From positions 1 through 11,490 of the forward strand of contig CAUJFU010000452.1 of assembly GCA_963169055.1 (NCBI GenBank): a stretch of 11,490 nt of DNA. Direction: 5' to 3'. The notes beneath the pieces were generated by a model. The model saw nothing but the letters and a program-made list of their open reading frames with translations, did no database searches and was not told the DNA's origin. Source of the stretch: Myxococcota bacterium (lineage in GTDB: Bacteria > Myxococcota_C > UBA6777). Shown one piece after another: positions 4,507 through 11,467 of the stretch (within the stretch, counting starts at the first letter, position 1; each line of letters begins with the position of its first letter). Made by a program: the position numbers and the translations under genes.

Positions 4507-6480
4507 TCACAGGTGAGAGGGGGGAGGTGTGTTGAGGGCATTGTGTGGGGTTTCGAGAAGGGTGTGGATCTGTTCGCTCGAAGGGAGGGAGAGGGCGATT
4601 TGGGCGGTGTGTTGGGCTTCTTGGAGGTGGAGAGATTGGAGGCGGTGTTGGAGTGGAGGGATAGCGTGTGGGGTCACGCTGAATTCGCGGAAGCCTAAGC
4701 CAAGCCAGATCGGTAGAAACAAGGGATTTGCAGCGATCTCGCCGCAGATCGAGAGAGGGCATTTGGCTTGGGAAGCGGAGTTTGCGATCCATGAAAGAAG
4801 GCGCAAAAAGCCCGGATGCAAGGGTTGAAAGAGATGGTGTAGCTGTGTGTGGTTGCGATCTACAGCCATGACGAATTGGAGCAGGTCGTTGGTTCCGACA
4901 GAAAGGAAGTCCACGCAAGGCATAAGATGAGGCAACGCAAGGGCCGCAGCGGGGGTTTCGACCATGATCCCGAGCGGGACGGTTGGATCGAAAGAGATGC
5001 CGCGTTTTCGCAAGTTGTTTTGGGCTTCTTGGAAACATTGGCGCACAATCTGGATCTCTTCGTAGGTCGAGAGCATCGGGATCATCACGCGCAAACGCCC
5101 GTGGACAGATGCACGCAAAAAGGCTTGAAGCTGTTCGATAAAAAGATGGCGGTGATCGAGCAATATCCGCGCTCCCCGCCATCCAAGTTGCGGATTGTTT
5201 TCTGCGGGGATCGGGAAACAACCCAACGGTTTGTCTGCGCCGATATCAGCGCTGCGGAAGGTCACTTCTTCGGGGGCGACCTGTTCGACGATCTGGCGGT
5301 ACAAGGCGTACTGAGCGTCTTCGTTGGGCCAAGAAGTCTCGCGAAGGAAGAGAAATTCTGTGCGAAACAAGCCGATGCCTTGGGCGGAACGCTGTTTGTA
5401 TTCTGAAAGCTCGGAGAGTAGGCTGAGATTGGCGCGCAAGATCACTTTTTCGCCGCAAGCGGTGGTGGGATGAGAAAGAGAGAACGGTGATTGTGCGGAG
5501 ATGTGCGCGGGTGTTTCGGAGATGTGCGCGGATGTTTCGATGGAAGGGTTTGGGAGGTTGCTGGAAAAGACGGTGGCATCGGGTTCGATCCAGACTTCTC
5601 CTGTTTGCCCGTCGAGCGCGATGGGGATATCCGAACGAACAGCCTCGCAGAGTCCCTTGATGCCTGTGATATAGGGTATCCGCAAGGCTTGGGCGAGGAT
5701 GGCTGTGTGGCTGGTGGGGCCGCCTTCTTCGGTGAGGATGCCTTTGACACATTCGTTCGTGGTATCGGCCAAGATCGAAGGGTAGATCTCGCGCCCAACG
5801 AGGATTACAGGGCTTTGTAATCGCAACGGTTGTGGAGGCGAATGCAGGGGCGAAAGCGAATCCGTGTTGGACCGATCAGAACAGGTACAGGGCGAGTCCG
5901 CACGCAGTCGCGACACGACGCGCTGCCAGACATCGCGCAGATCAACCACGCGCTCTCGCAACGTAGGTGAGGTCATCGACAAAAACAGCGCTTCGTTGTG
6001 GTGCAGGGCGTGTTGCAAAGCGTCCTCTGCGCAAAGCCCGTGAGTGAGGGCCTCGTGGAAGATCGACAAAAAGCTGTCATCTTCGAGAAAGGCGGCTTGG
6101 GCATCGAAGATCGCCGCTTCTTGCGGTCCCAGCGAGGCGGTGAGCCGCTCTTGAGTGTGTAGGAGTTGGGCTGCGACCTGTGCGCGGGCTTGGTCGAATC
6201 GTTGGCGCTGTTGTTCGATTTGGCTTGCAGAAGTCGGCGGATTGGATGCGTTTTGTGCGGATGGATCGGCGTTTTCGTTGAATGAGGAGGGCGGGTTGTG
6301 AGGGGCGAGCGCGTTGGGTGGTGTGGCGTTGTGAGGGTGTGTGTGTGGTTGTAAGGTCGCGTTGTGAGGGGGGTTGTGTGGTTGTAAGGTCGCGTTGTGA
6401 GGGGCGATGGCTGTAGGCGAGAGCAGGGCGTACCCGTGAGCTTTTCCGCCACAAACCGCGATTCCTTGGAGGCGGATCAT
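4507..6480 (-). CDS. ptsI: PTS Enzyme I-like PEP-protein phosphotransferase with repeat insertions
   Basis: A 657-residue protein; ordinary Enzyme I is about 570-580. Enzyme I takes phosphate from PEP on a histidine and passes it to HPr. The phosphohistidine motif GGPTSHTAI holds His258. The PEP-binding barrel shows RTEFLFL (Arg373), DIGADKPL (412-419), NPQLGWRGAR (429-438), MVETPAA (Glu508), GTNDLLQ (Asp532), DRN (541-543) and CGE with Cys579, matching the catalytic Cys of Enzyme I. Gln264 replaces the Arg usually found six residues after the histidine. Extra length comes from a Pro/His/Asn-rich insert at about 25-85, including three PHNAT units, and from a linker at about 301-335 with two 7-residue repeats. 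The ATG overlaps the preceding stop codon (ATGA). No HPr or Enzyme II gene lies in the window, so it could be the standard enzyme or a regulatory PtsP-like paralogue without a GAF domain. Confidence 0.9.
   Translation of the reverse strand: MIRLQGIAVCGGKAHGYALLSPTAIAPHNATLQPHNPPHNATLQPHTHPHNATPPNALAPHNPPSSFNENADPSAQNASNPPTSASQIEQQRQRFDQARAQVAAQLLHTQERLTASLGPQEAAIFDAQAAFLEDDSFLSIFHEALTHGLCAEDALQHALHHNEALFLSMTSPTLRERVVDLRDVWQRVVSRLRADSPCTCSDRSNTDSLSPLHSPPQPLRLQSPVILVGREIYPSILADTTNECVKGILTEEGGPTSHTAILAQALRIPYITGIKGLCEAVRSDIPIALDGQTGEVWIEPDATVFSSNLPNPSIETSAHISETPAHISAQSPFSLSHPTTACGEKVILRANLSLLSELSEYKQRSAQGIGLFRTEFLFLRETSWPNEDAQYALYRQIVEQVAPEEVTFRSADIGADKPLGCFPIPAENNPQLGWRGARILLDHRHLFIEQLQAFLRASVHGRLRVMIPMLSTYEEIQIVRQCFQEAQNNLRKRGISFDPTVPLGIMVETPAAALALPHLMPCVDFLSVGTNDLLQFVMAVDRNHTQLHHLFQPLHPGFLRLLSWIANSASQAKCPLSICGEIAANPLFLPIWLGLGFREFSVTPHAIPPLQHRLQSLHLQEAQHTAQIALSLPSSEQIHTLLETPHNALNTPPPSHL
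5498..5539. repeat. 21-bp in-frame tandem repeat in the Enzyme I-like gene
   Basis: Two adjacent 21-bp units (5498-5518 and 5519-5539) differ at one base. On the coding strand they encode ETSAHIS-ETPAHIS in the linker between the swivelling phosphohistidine domain and the PEP-binding barrel. Confidence 0.8.
6343..6404. repeat. 33-bp-period tandem repeat in the Enzyme I-like gene
   Basis: Two identical 29-bp stretches (6343-6371 and 6376-6404) are spaced exactly 33 bp apart, so the reading frame is kept. They encode PHNATLQPH units of 11 residues; a third, diverged unit (PHNATPPN) follows at residues 49-56. The insert follows the first beta-strand segment of the enzyme. Confidence 0.85.
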
Positions 6481-7052
6481 GGGGCGTGCCCTTTGGGCGG
6501 TGGTGCGGGGGATATCGCAGAGGGGGGAGAGGGATCAAGGGCCTGTTCGAGGATCTCGACAAGAGCGGGGCGAGGCTCGGAATGGGGCCACCCCATGCGG
6601 GTCATGACCGAAAGAACGGTGTTGAGGTGTTCGACGTTGAAGGCGACTTCTGCGCTCGGTTCGATCTGATCGAAGTTGAGATGACACCACGAAAGGAAGG
6701 CTCCTTGTTCGTCTTGGAGCATCACGCCGTAGCCGTGGGTGCGACAGATGACGGGGCGTGCTTCGTAGACGGTACATCCGCCCTCTTCGAGGAGCGGGCA
6801 AAGTTCTTGCGTGCCAGCTTTGTAAGCGGAAAGCCTCGATTGAAGGCGTTGTTGGGCGGGTGGGTCTAAGGCGCGAACCGCTTGTTGGAGAGATTGGGCC
6901 TCGATTTGAAAAAGCGTATCAGGGGGGCGACAACAAGAGAAACAACCTTTTCGGCATCGGATCTGCGCGCCGTAGAGGGCATCTTGGCGAGCGCCGAGTT
7001 CTGCGATCTTGGCGAGCCATGCGCGGTATTTGATTTGGAGGTCGTGTTGCAA
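6477..7052 (-). CDS. YkgJ-type cysteine-cluster protein
   Basis: A 191-residue protein with the CxxxCxxCC signature of the YkgJ/CxxCxxCC family: Cys33, Cys37, Cys40 and Cys41. These are followed by Cys85, GGC93, the Y-x-x-RP-x-x-C motif with Cys103, and Cys123. Such clusters are thought to bind zinc or an iron-sulfur centre; the biochemical role of the family is not settled. There is no signal peptide, so it is likely cytoplasmic. The start is a TTG at 7052, preceded by AAGGA with an 8-nt spacer. Its stop overlaps the ATG of the Enzyme I-like gene as ATGA, so the two are probably translationally coupled. A 36-bp gap separates it from the TPR gene. The Pro-rich C-terminus (about 174-191) looks disordered. 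Confidence 0.87.
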   Translation of the reverse strand: MQHDLQIKYRAWLAKIAELGARQDALYGAQIRCRKGCFSCCRPPDTLFQIEAQSLQQAVRALDPPAQQRLQSRLSAYKAGTQELCPLLEEGGCTVYEARPVICRTHGYGVMLQDEQGAFLSWCHLNFDQIEPSAEVAFNVEHLNTVLSVMTRMGWPHSEPRPALVEILEQALDPSPPSAISPAPPPKGHAP

Positions 7053-7088
7053 GGCGTCTGTCCTTTTGGGAAAAAAGCGAAGGGGAGG

Positions 7089-7742
7089 TCAAGCCAAGAA
7101 GGAAGAGTAGGGGAAGAGGCGCATGGCGACGACCCAGAAGCGGTTTCGTCGGCGAAGAAAGGGCGGAAGGTGCGCGGCTTCTTTGAGGAAGAGGCGAAGG
7201 CGGTGTTGGGCCTCGAGGTGTTTGTTTTGTTCGGCATCGAGACAAGCGAGTCGGAAGACGGGTTCAGCGAGAGAAGTGTTGGCTTGTTGGGTGTGGAGGA
7301 AACATTCGCGGGCGCGTTCGAGATCGGCTTTTTGGGCGAAGGCTTTTCCGAGCAAAAGGAAGGTTTCGCCTTGGTTGCCTTGGGGGTCGAGTTGTAGGGA
7401 GGTTTTGAGGAGGGGGAGAGCATCATCGATGCGCTGTTGTCGGAGGTAGACGCGGGCGAGGTCGTCGAGGAGGCGAGGGTTGGGGGAAGGCCGTTGCTGT
7501 TGGATCTTGTAGGCTTCTTCGAGGAGAGGGAGGGCTTTGGCGAAGCGGCGTTGTTTGAGGAAAAGGCTGGCGAGTTGGTAGCGAGCAGAAGCGTCGATGG
7601 GGTTGGAAAGCTCGACTTGACGGGCTTGGACAAAGCGCTGTGTGGATTGCCATTGGGAGAAGCGGACGGCGAGGAAAGGGAGTCCAAAGACAGCGAGCAA
7701 GACCCAGAGCCAAAGGGTTTGGATCAAGAAGGCTTCCAACAT
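7089..7742 (-). CDS. TPR-repeat protein with an N-terminal membrane anchor
   Basis: A 217-residue protein. A hydrophobic segment at about residues 5-26 (FLIQTLWLWVLLAVFGLPFL) predicts one membrane anchor. At least three tetratricopeptide units follow: about 51-84 (ARYQLASLFLKQRRFAKALPL), 88-121 (LLDDLARVYLRQQRIDDALPL) and 125-158 (TFLLLGKAFAQKADLERARECF), with a degenerate fourth to about 192. TPR units bind other proteins, so a scaffold or assembly role is likely; the partner is unknown. The C-terminus is basic and aromatic (FLRRRNRFWVVAMRLFPYSSFLA, read in two parts: 196-208 and 209-217). The ATG begins 3 bp after the M16 peptidase stop and has no clear ribosome-binding site, which suggests translational coupling. 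LapB-like organisation is possible, but the protein is much shorter than LapB. Confidence 0.8.
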   Translation of the reverse strand: MLEAFLIQTLWLWVLLAVFGLPFLAVRFSQWQSTQRFVQARQVELSNPIDASARYQLASLFLKQRRFAKALPLLEEAYKIQQQRPSPNPRLLDDLARVYLRQQRIDDALPLLKTSLQLDPQGNQGETFLLLGKAFAQKADLERARECFLHTQQANTSLAEPVFRLACLDAEQNKHLEAQHRLRLFLKEAAHLPPFLRRRNRFWVVAMRLFPYSSFLA

Positions 7743-7745
7743 GGT

Positions 7746-10298
7746 TCAGGCGTCCTGTTCTTTGGGGCGGACGATGGAGAGGACGTAGCGGTCGAGGCGC
7801 AAGAGCCGTCGAGCGACACGCTGGATATCGTCTTGGTCGATGGCGCGGATGATCTCGGGATAGCGGCTGTGGTTGTCAAAGCCGAGTCCGTAAAGCTCGT
7901 TGAGAGCGAAGCTGTTGGCCTGTGCGCCGTTCTTTTGAAGAGAGATCGAGTGGGAGCCGATGAGATGGCGTTTGGTGCGTTCTAATTCTTCGGCTGTGAC
8001 GGGTTCATCGCAGATGCGTTGGAGTTCGCGGAGGATGCCTTCGCGGGCTTGTTCGAGTTTGTTGGCGCTGGTTCCGATGTAGACGGCGAAGTATCCGGGT
8101 TCTAGGAGTTCAGAGGAAAAAGAAGAGACGGAGTAGGCAAGGGAGAGTTTGTCGCGCAATTCGAGGAAGAGTCGTCCGCCTTGTCCTGCGAGGATGGCGT
8201 TCATGACGTCGATGGCGTAGCGGTCGGGATCGAAGAGGGTGATGCCAAAAAAGCCGAGGACAAGGTGAGCTTGCATGCGCTCTTTGTATTCTTCGGCAGT
8301 TCGGATGTCTTGGGGGCCTTGTTCGACGGGAAGTTGGGGTTGGATGAATTCGCGGGGTTCGAGGTGAGCGAGGCGATCTTCGAGAAGTTGGAGGGTTTCG
8401 TCGCTGTCGATATCGCCGACCACGGACAATACGAGGTTTTGGGGGGTGCGGATCTGTCCGTAGTATTGTACGATCTGCTCGCGTTGGAGGGCGGTGACGC
8501 TTTCGATGGAGCCGATGGCAGGGAGGCGATAAGGGTGTGCGTCGTAGAGTGTGCGGTGAAAGAGTTGGAAGGCTTTGTAAGCGAGTTGATCTTCGGATGC
8601 GCGGATATCTTCGAGGGTGAGGCGGCGTTCGCGTTCGACTTCTTCTTCAGGGAAGATCGGATCGAGCAAACAATCGGTGAAGAGGTCGAGGCCGCGATCA
8701 AAGTTTTTGCGCAGGAAGGTTCCGCGCAAGCCGATGGAGTTTCGCCCCGAAAAGCCGCCGACGGAACCCGCCATAGCGTCGGTGATCTCGGCGAGTTGTT
8801 CGGCATCGATGCTGCTGGTTCCTTTGGAGAGAAGGCGGGCGGTGAGTTGGGTGATCCCGTTGTCTTGTTCGGACTCAAAGCGCAATCCGCCAAGCATCGC
8901 AGCGCGCAAAGACACCAAAGGAGCGTGACGATTGGTTTTGAGGACTACACGGATACCGTTCGCAAGGGTGTGAAGGGTGGGTTGGTGGGTGGCGGGGCGA
9001 TGAAGGACGGCGTATTTTTGATTGCTTTCGGCAAAGAAGGCGTGGATATCTTCGGCAGAAAGGGCGGGAGGCTGTTGTTCTTTGGGGATCATCACCACAG
9101 CGGTGGTGTGTTCGGGCTTGAGGTAGCGGGCCGCGACTTGCTGGATATCCTTGGGTTGAACGCGGGCGATACCGCGATAAAAGTTTTCTTCAAAAGCCAG
9201 ATCACCTGCAAGCAATTGATAAAAGCCGAGCGTGCGAGCGATACCTTGTACCGTTTCGCGCTGGTAGATCGCGCTGCTTTCGACGACTGTACGGGCTTTT
9301 TCGACTTCGGCCTGCGTGGGTGGCGTATGCTGCAAGCGCACGATCTGTTCGATCAAAGAGGCGGTGGCTTCGCGCTCTTTTCCGGGTGGAAGCGAGGCTC
9401 CTGTAAGAAAGAGGCCGATATCTTTGGGGCTGTATGCGTAAGCCCATGCGCTGTTGACAATCTCTTGTTTGCGCAAGAGTTCACGATCGAGGCGGCTGCT
9501 TTCGCCTTGCCCGAGAATGACCGCGAGCATCTCCATCGCGTAAAGGTCGGTGTCACGGAGGGCAGGGCCATGAAAGCCGAGTTGGATGTAGCTTTCTTGG
9601 GTGTCTTCTTGCATCAACGCAAAGCGGGTCTCTGTTTGGGGCGGCTCATTGGGGCGTTGGCGTGGGTTGGCTTGGCCTTGCATCTCGCCAAACAACGACT
9701 TCACAAGGGCCTTGGCTTCGTCCACTTCGAAGTCCCCTGCGATCACGAGGACGATGTTGTTGGGGACGTACCACTTGCGATAGAAGCGCAACATCTCTTC
9801 GCGGCCAAAGCCTTTGACCGTCGATTCATACCCGATAATCGGGCGTCTGTAGGTGTGTTCGGAGAAAGACAGAGAAAACAGTTTTTGGCTGAGTTGTTGG
9901 GTGGGCATGTCTTGGCTGCGTTTGATCTCTTCCAAGATCACTTCGGACTCTTTCTTCATCTCATCGGCATCGAAAGAAGAGTGTTGAAGAACGTCCGCCA
10001 AGATATCAAGGCCTTCTTTGTAAAAGGCCGCAGGTAGGGTGATATGGTACACCGTTTCGTCAAACGAAGTCCATGCGTTGATATCGCCACCAGCGCTTTC
10101 GACATCTTGGGCGATCTGTCCGACTTTTCGGCGGGCCGTGCCTTTGAACAGCATGTGTTCGTGAAAGTGGGCGAGTCCTGCTTCTTCTTCGGATTCATCG
10201 GCGCTTCCAACGCCGATCCATGCTTGGACGGCGACAACAGGTGCGGCTTGTGTGGGGGCCAAGATCACGCGTAGCCCGTTTTCGAGTGTGTCGTTCAA
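7746..10298 (-). CDS. M16-family zinc metallopeptidase, double-domain
   Basis: An 850-residue fusion of two M16 (pitrilysin/processing-peptidase) halves. The first half carries the inverted zinc motif HxxEH as His44, Glu47 and His48 (AHFHEHMLFKGT), with Glu117 and Glu124 at the spacing expected for the distal conserved Glu and the third zinc ligand. The second half starts near residue 443 (LHTLANGIRVVL). It lacks the zinc motif at the equivalent place (GITQLTARLLSKGT, 481-494) but keeps the C-terminal R/Y region (GGRLFLELRDKLSLAYSV, 707-724). One active and one inactive half closing as a clamshell is normal in this family. The TTG start is supported by AAGGAG 7 nt upstream and overlaps the preceding stop (TTGA). 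No signal peptide is visible, so the enzyme is likely cytoplasmic as drawn. Substrate unknown. Confidence 0.93.
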   Translation of the reverse strand: MNDTLENGLRVILAPTQAAPVVAVQAWIGVGSADESEEEAGLAHFHEHMLFKGTARRKVGQIAQDVESAGGDINAWTSFDETVYHITLPAAFYKEGLDILADVLQHSSFDADEMKKESEVILEEIKRSQDMPTQQLSQKLFSLSFSEHTYRRPIIGYESTVKGFGREEMLRFYRKWYVPNNIVLVIAGDFEVDEAKALVKSLFGEMQGQANPRQRPNEPPQTETRFALMQEDTQESYIQLGFHGPALRDTDLYAMEMLAVILGQGESSRLDRELLRKQEIVNSAWAYAYSPKDIGLFLTGASLPPGKEREATASLIEQIVRLQHTPPTQAEVEKARTVVESSAIYQRETVQGIARTLGFYQLLAGDLAFEENFYRGIARVQPKDIQQVAARYLKPEHTTAVVMIPKEQQPPALSAEDIHAFFAESNQKYAVLHRPATHQPTLHTLANGIRVVLKTNRHAPLVSLRAAMLGGLRFESEQDNGITQLTARLLSKGTSSIDAEQLAEITDAMAGSVGGFSGRNSIGLRGTFLRKNFDRGLDLFTDCLLDPIFPEEEVERERRLTLEDIRASEDQLAYKAFQLFHRTLYDAHPYRLPAIGSIESVTALQREQIVQYYGQIRTPQNLVLSVVGDIDSDETLQLLEDRLAHLEPREFIQPQLPVEQGPQDIRTAEEYKERMQAHLVLGFFGITLFDPDRYAIDVMNAILAGQGGRLFLELRDKLSLAYSVSSFSSELLEPGYFAVYIGTSANKLEQAREGILRELQRICDEPVTAEELERTKRHLIGSHSISLQKNGAQANSFALNELYGLGFDNHSRYPEIIRAIDQDDIQRVARRLLRLDRYVLSIVRPKEQDA

Positions 10299-11203
10299 CC
10301 GGTCGCTCCTTCGCTCCTCTCCGCAATCGGGAGGGAGTGTTCGATCGTTGTGTGGGGTGTGGACGGCCTCTGCAAAAGGCGCTGAATGTGTTGTTCAAGG
10401 GCCGCGAGGGAAAGCGCCTCGATCTGTGGGGATGTGAGAGAAAGCGCCTCGATCTGTGGGGATGCGAGGGCTGTCGGCAGAGCAGCAGAAGTCATCGATC
10501 GTGCAGCCTCCGAAGGCTCGGAGGAGGTCGTAGATGTCGGTATTTCGGGGGAGATGATGTTCGGTGAGGGGATGTGGGGGGCCGTCGCTGTCGTCGGTGG
10601 GTTGGGTGATTCGGTGGTGGTGGTATTCGATGGATGGGGTGCGGTTGGTGGGTTGGTGGAGTTCGATGGATGGGTGGATTCAGCGGTGTGATGAGAGAGG
10701 GGGCGTTGAAGTTGTTCTTCGAGTTCGCGCAGTGCGGCGACTTCTTGGCGGGAGACCGCGACTTGTTGGATATCGTGTTGGCTTTGTTGAAAGAGTCGGA
10801 GTATACGCTCTTTTCGGTCGTTGGGTAGGGATTGGATCACAGGGAGGAAGTGTTCTTGGCCTTGCTGGAGCAGTTGTTTTTTTTGTTCGATCAGTTGTCG
10901 ATAAAGAGCGCGCAGTGTGTAAGTTTGCAGATGTTGGTGGTGGCGGGATTGTTCGATCAACGCCGCTGCAAGAGCGGTGGAGGGGTGTTTGTCATAGGTC
11001 GAAGAGAGAGTGTTTCGCTGTTGGAGCAACAGGTCTTCGTGCTGTTGTTGAAGATGAAGGGCAGCGCGCAAAAGGCCGATGGCAGCGTTAAGAGAGAAGG
11101 CTCGCTGTTCCCAAGATTCGATGGCATCGCGCAATTTGCGCTCTTGTTCGCGGGCGTTTTGTTGTGTCGGTCGCAGCAATTGGAAGAACTGTTCGAGATT
11201 CAC
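10295..11203 (-). CDS. Coiled-coil protein with low-complexity linker, first gene of the operon
   Basis: A 302-residue protein of no recognised family. Residues 1-170 are rich in Gln, Leu, Glu and Arg and look like long helices, probably coiled coil (for example LRALYRQLIEQKKQLLQQGQ, 98-117). Residues 171-245 are a disordered Pro/Thr/Ser/Asn/His stretch. Two perfect 9-residue repeats, SPQIEALSL followed by T or A, occupy 248-267, and a short helix (LEQHIQRLLQR, 269-279) follows. There is no signal peptide or membrane segment. The GTG start at 11203 has AGGGAG 10 nt upstream. It is the first gene of the operon and its stop overlaps the peptidase start as TTGA, so it may act with that enzyme, for example as an adaptor or regulator; this is inference from position only. 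Confidence 0.78.
   Translation of the reverse strand: MNLEQFFQLLRPTQQNAREQERKLRDAIESWEQRAFSLNAAIGLLRAALHLQQQHEDLLLQQRNTLSSTYDKHPSTALAAALIEQSRHHQHLQTYTLRALYRQLIEQKKQLLQQGQEHFLPVIQSLPNDRKERILRLFQQSQHDIQQVAVSRQEVAALRELEEQLQRPLSHHTAESTHPSNSTNPPTAPHPSNTTTTESPNPPTTATAPHIPSPNIISPEIPTSTTSSEPSEAARSMTSAALPTALASPQIEALSLTSPQIEALSLAALEQHIQRLLQRPSTPHTTIEHSLPIAERSEGATG
10306..10311 (-). promoter_or_regulatory. Ribosome-binding site AAGGAG deciding the TTG start of the peptidase
   Basis: AAGGAG on the minus strand is followed by 7 nt and TTG at 10298. It lies inside the 3' end of the upstream gene. The first conserved M16 strand (LENGLRVILAP) begins five codons after this TTG, so an internal start would lose the fold. 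Confidence 0.7.
10406..10465. repeat. 30-bp in-frame tandem repeat
   Basis: Two adjacent 30-bp units (10406-10435 and 10436-10465) differ at two bases and share a 24-bp identical core. They encode SPQIEALSLT-SPQIEALSLA in the C-terminal part of the first operon protein. The high nucleotide identity suggests recent duplication. Confidence 0.85.
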
Positions 11204-11213
11204 GTTCGCAAAA

Positions 11214-11219
11214 CTCCCT
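11214..11219 (-). promoter_or_regulatory. Ribosome-binding site AGGGAG for the GTG start of the first operon gene
   Basis: AGGGAG on the minus strand lies 10 nt before the GTG at 11203. Spacing is slightly long but acceptable, and no closer ATG in this frame has a comparable site. Confidence 0.55.
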
Positions 11220-11330
11220 AAGGTGAGGCCGAAAACAACCTCGGCTTCTGGATGAAACGCGGCCTAGGTTAACCATCTTGCATCGCCTTGTGAAGAGGCA
11301 TTCTCAAGATGCCAAGCAGGCACGAGGGAT

Positions 11331-11354
11331 CTTATACGATATCCGCGAGATGTG
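11331..11354 (-). promoter_or_regulatory. Conserved promoter-like block upstream of the five-gene operon
   Basis: On the minus strand this reads CACATCTCG followed by CGGATATCGTATAAG, matching the block upstream of the oxidoreductase gene at 21 of 24 positions. TATAAG is a plausible -10 box and would leave a leader of roughly 120 nt before the GTG at 11203. No matching -35 is visible, so promoter activity is a guess; the sequence conservation is plain. Confidence 0.4.
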
Positions 11355-11414
11355 TGATCGCATCATGTAGGGGCGGGTCGCGAACCGCCCTGTGTTTGGG
11401 CAGCCACGGGGGGC
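11331..11414. repeat. REP-like palindromic element, copy 2 (first hairpin truncated)
   Basis: The order of parts is the same as at 4167-4251. The complete hairpin here is the GGGCGG/CCGCCC one (11371-11376 and 11385-11390, around TCGCGA), with TGTAGGGG on its outer side. The GGGCAGCCACGGGGGGC arm (11398-11414) breaks off into unrelated sequence where copy 1 continues TGCCCCTACA. Each copy keeps the hairpin the other has lost. The untruncated parent would be two different hairpins bounded by TGTAGGGG and CCCCTACA ends, about 58 bp long. Confidence 0.7.
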
Positions 11415-11467
11415 ACTTGGTCCAACTAATTCCATTCGTCTGCGGATGCGGTTAAACTTTTTACTTT

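Noticed and set aside
4283-5221. 312-residue minus-strand open frame with a repeated LNTGSRGD motif
   Set aside because: It overlaps the Enzyme I-like gene in another frame and its repeat is just the translation of the 38-bp intergenic repeats.
6296-6410. Repeats resembling a small CRISPR array
   Set aside because: The 33-bp period is in frame inside a coding region, and the gaps of 4 bp between repeats are far too short for spacers.
7437-7985. 182-residue plus-strand open frame spanning the TPR and M16 genes
   Set aside because: Antisense to two well-supported genes, acidic shadow composition, no ribosome-binding site.
8181-10037. 618-residue plus-strand open frame
   Set aside because: It is antisense to the M16 peptidase, whose motifs are unmistakable, and shows no family features.
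10406-10465. Possible regulatory iteron pair
   Set aside because: The units are adjacent, in frame and encode a clean peptide repeat, so a coding duplication explains them better.
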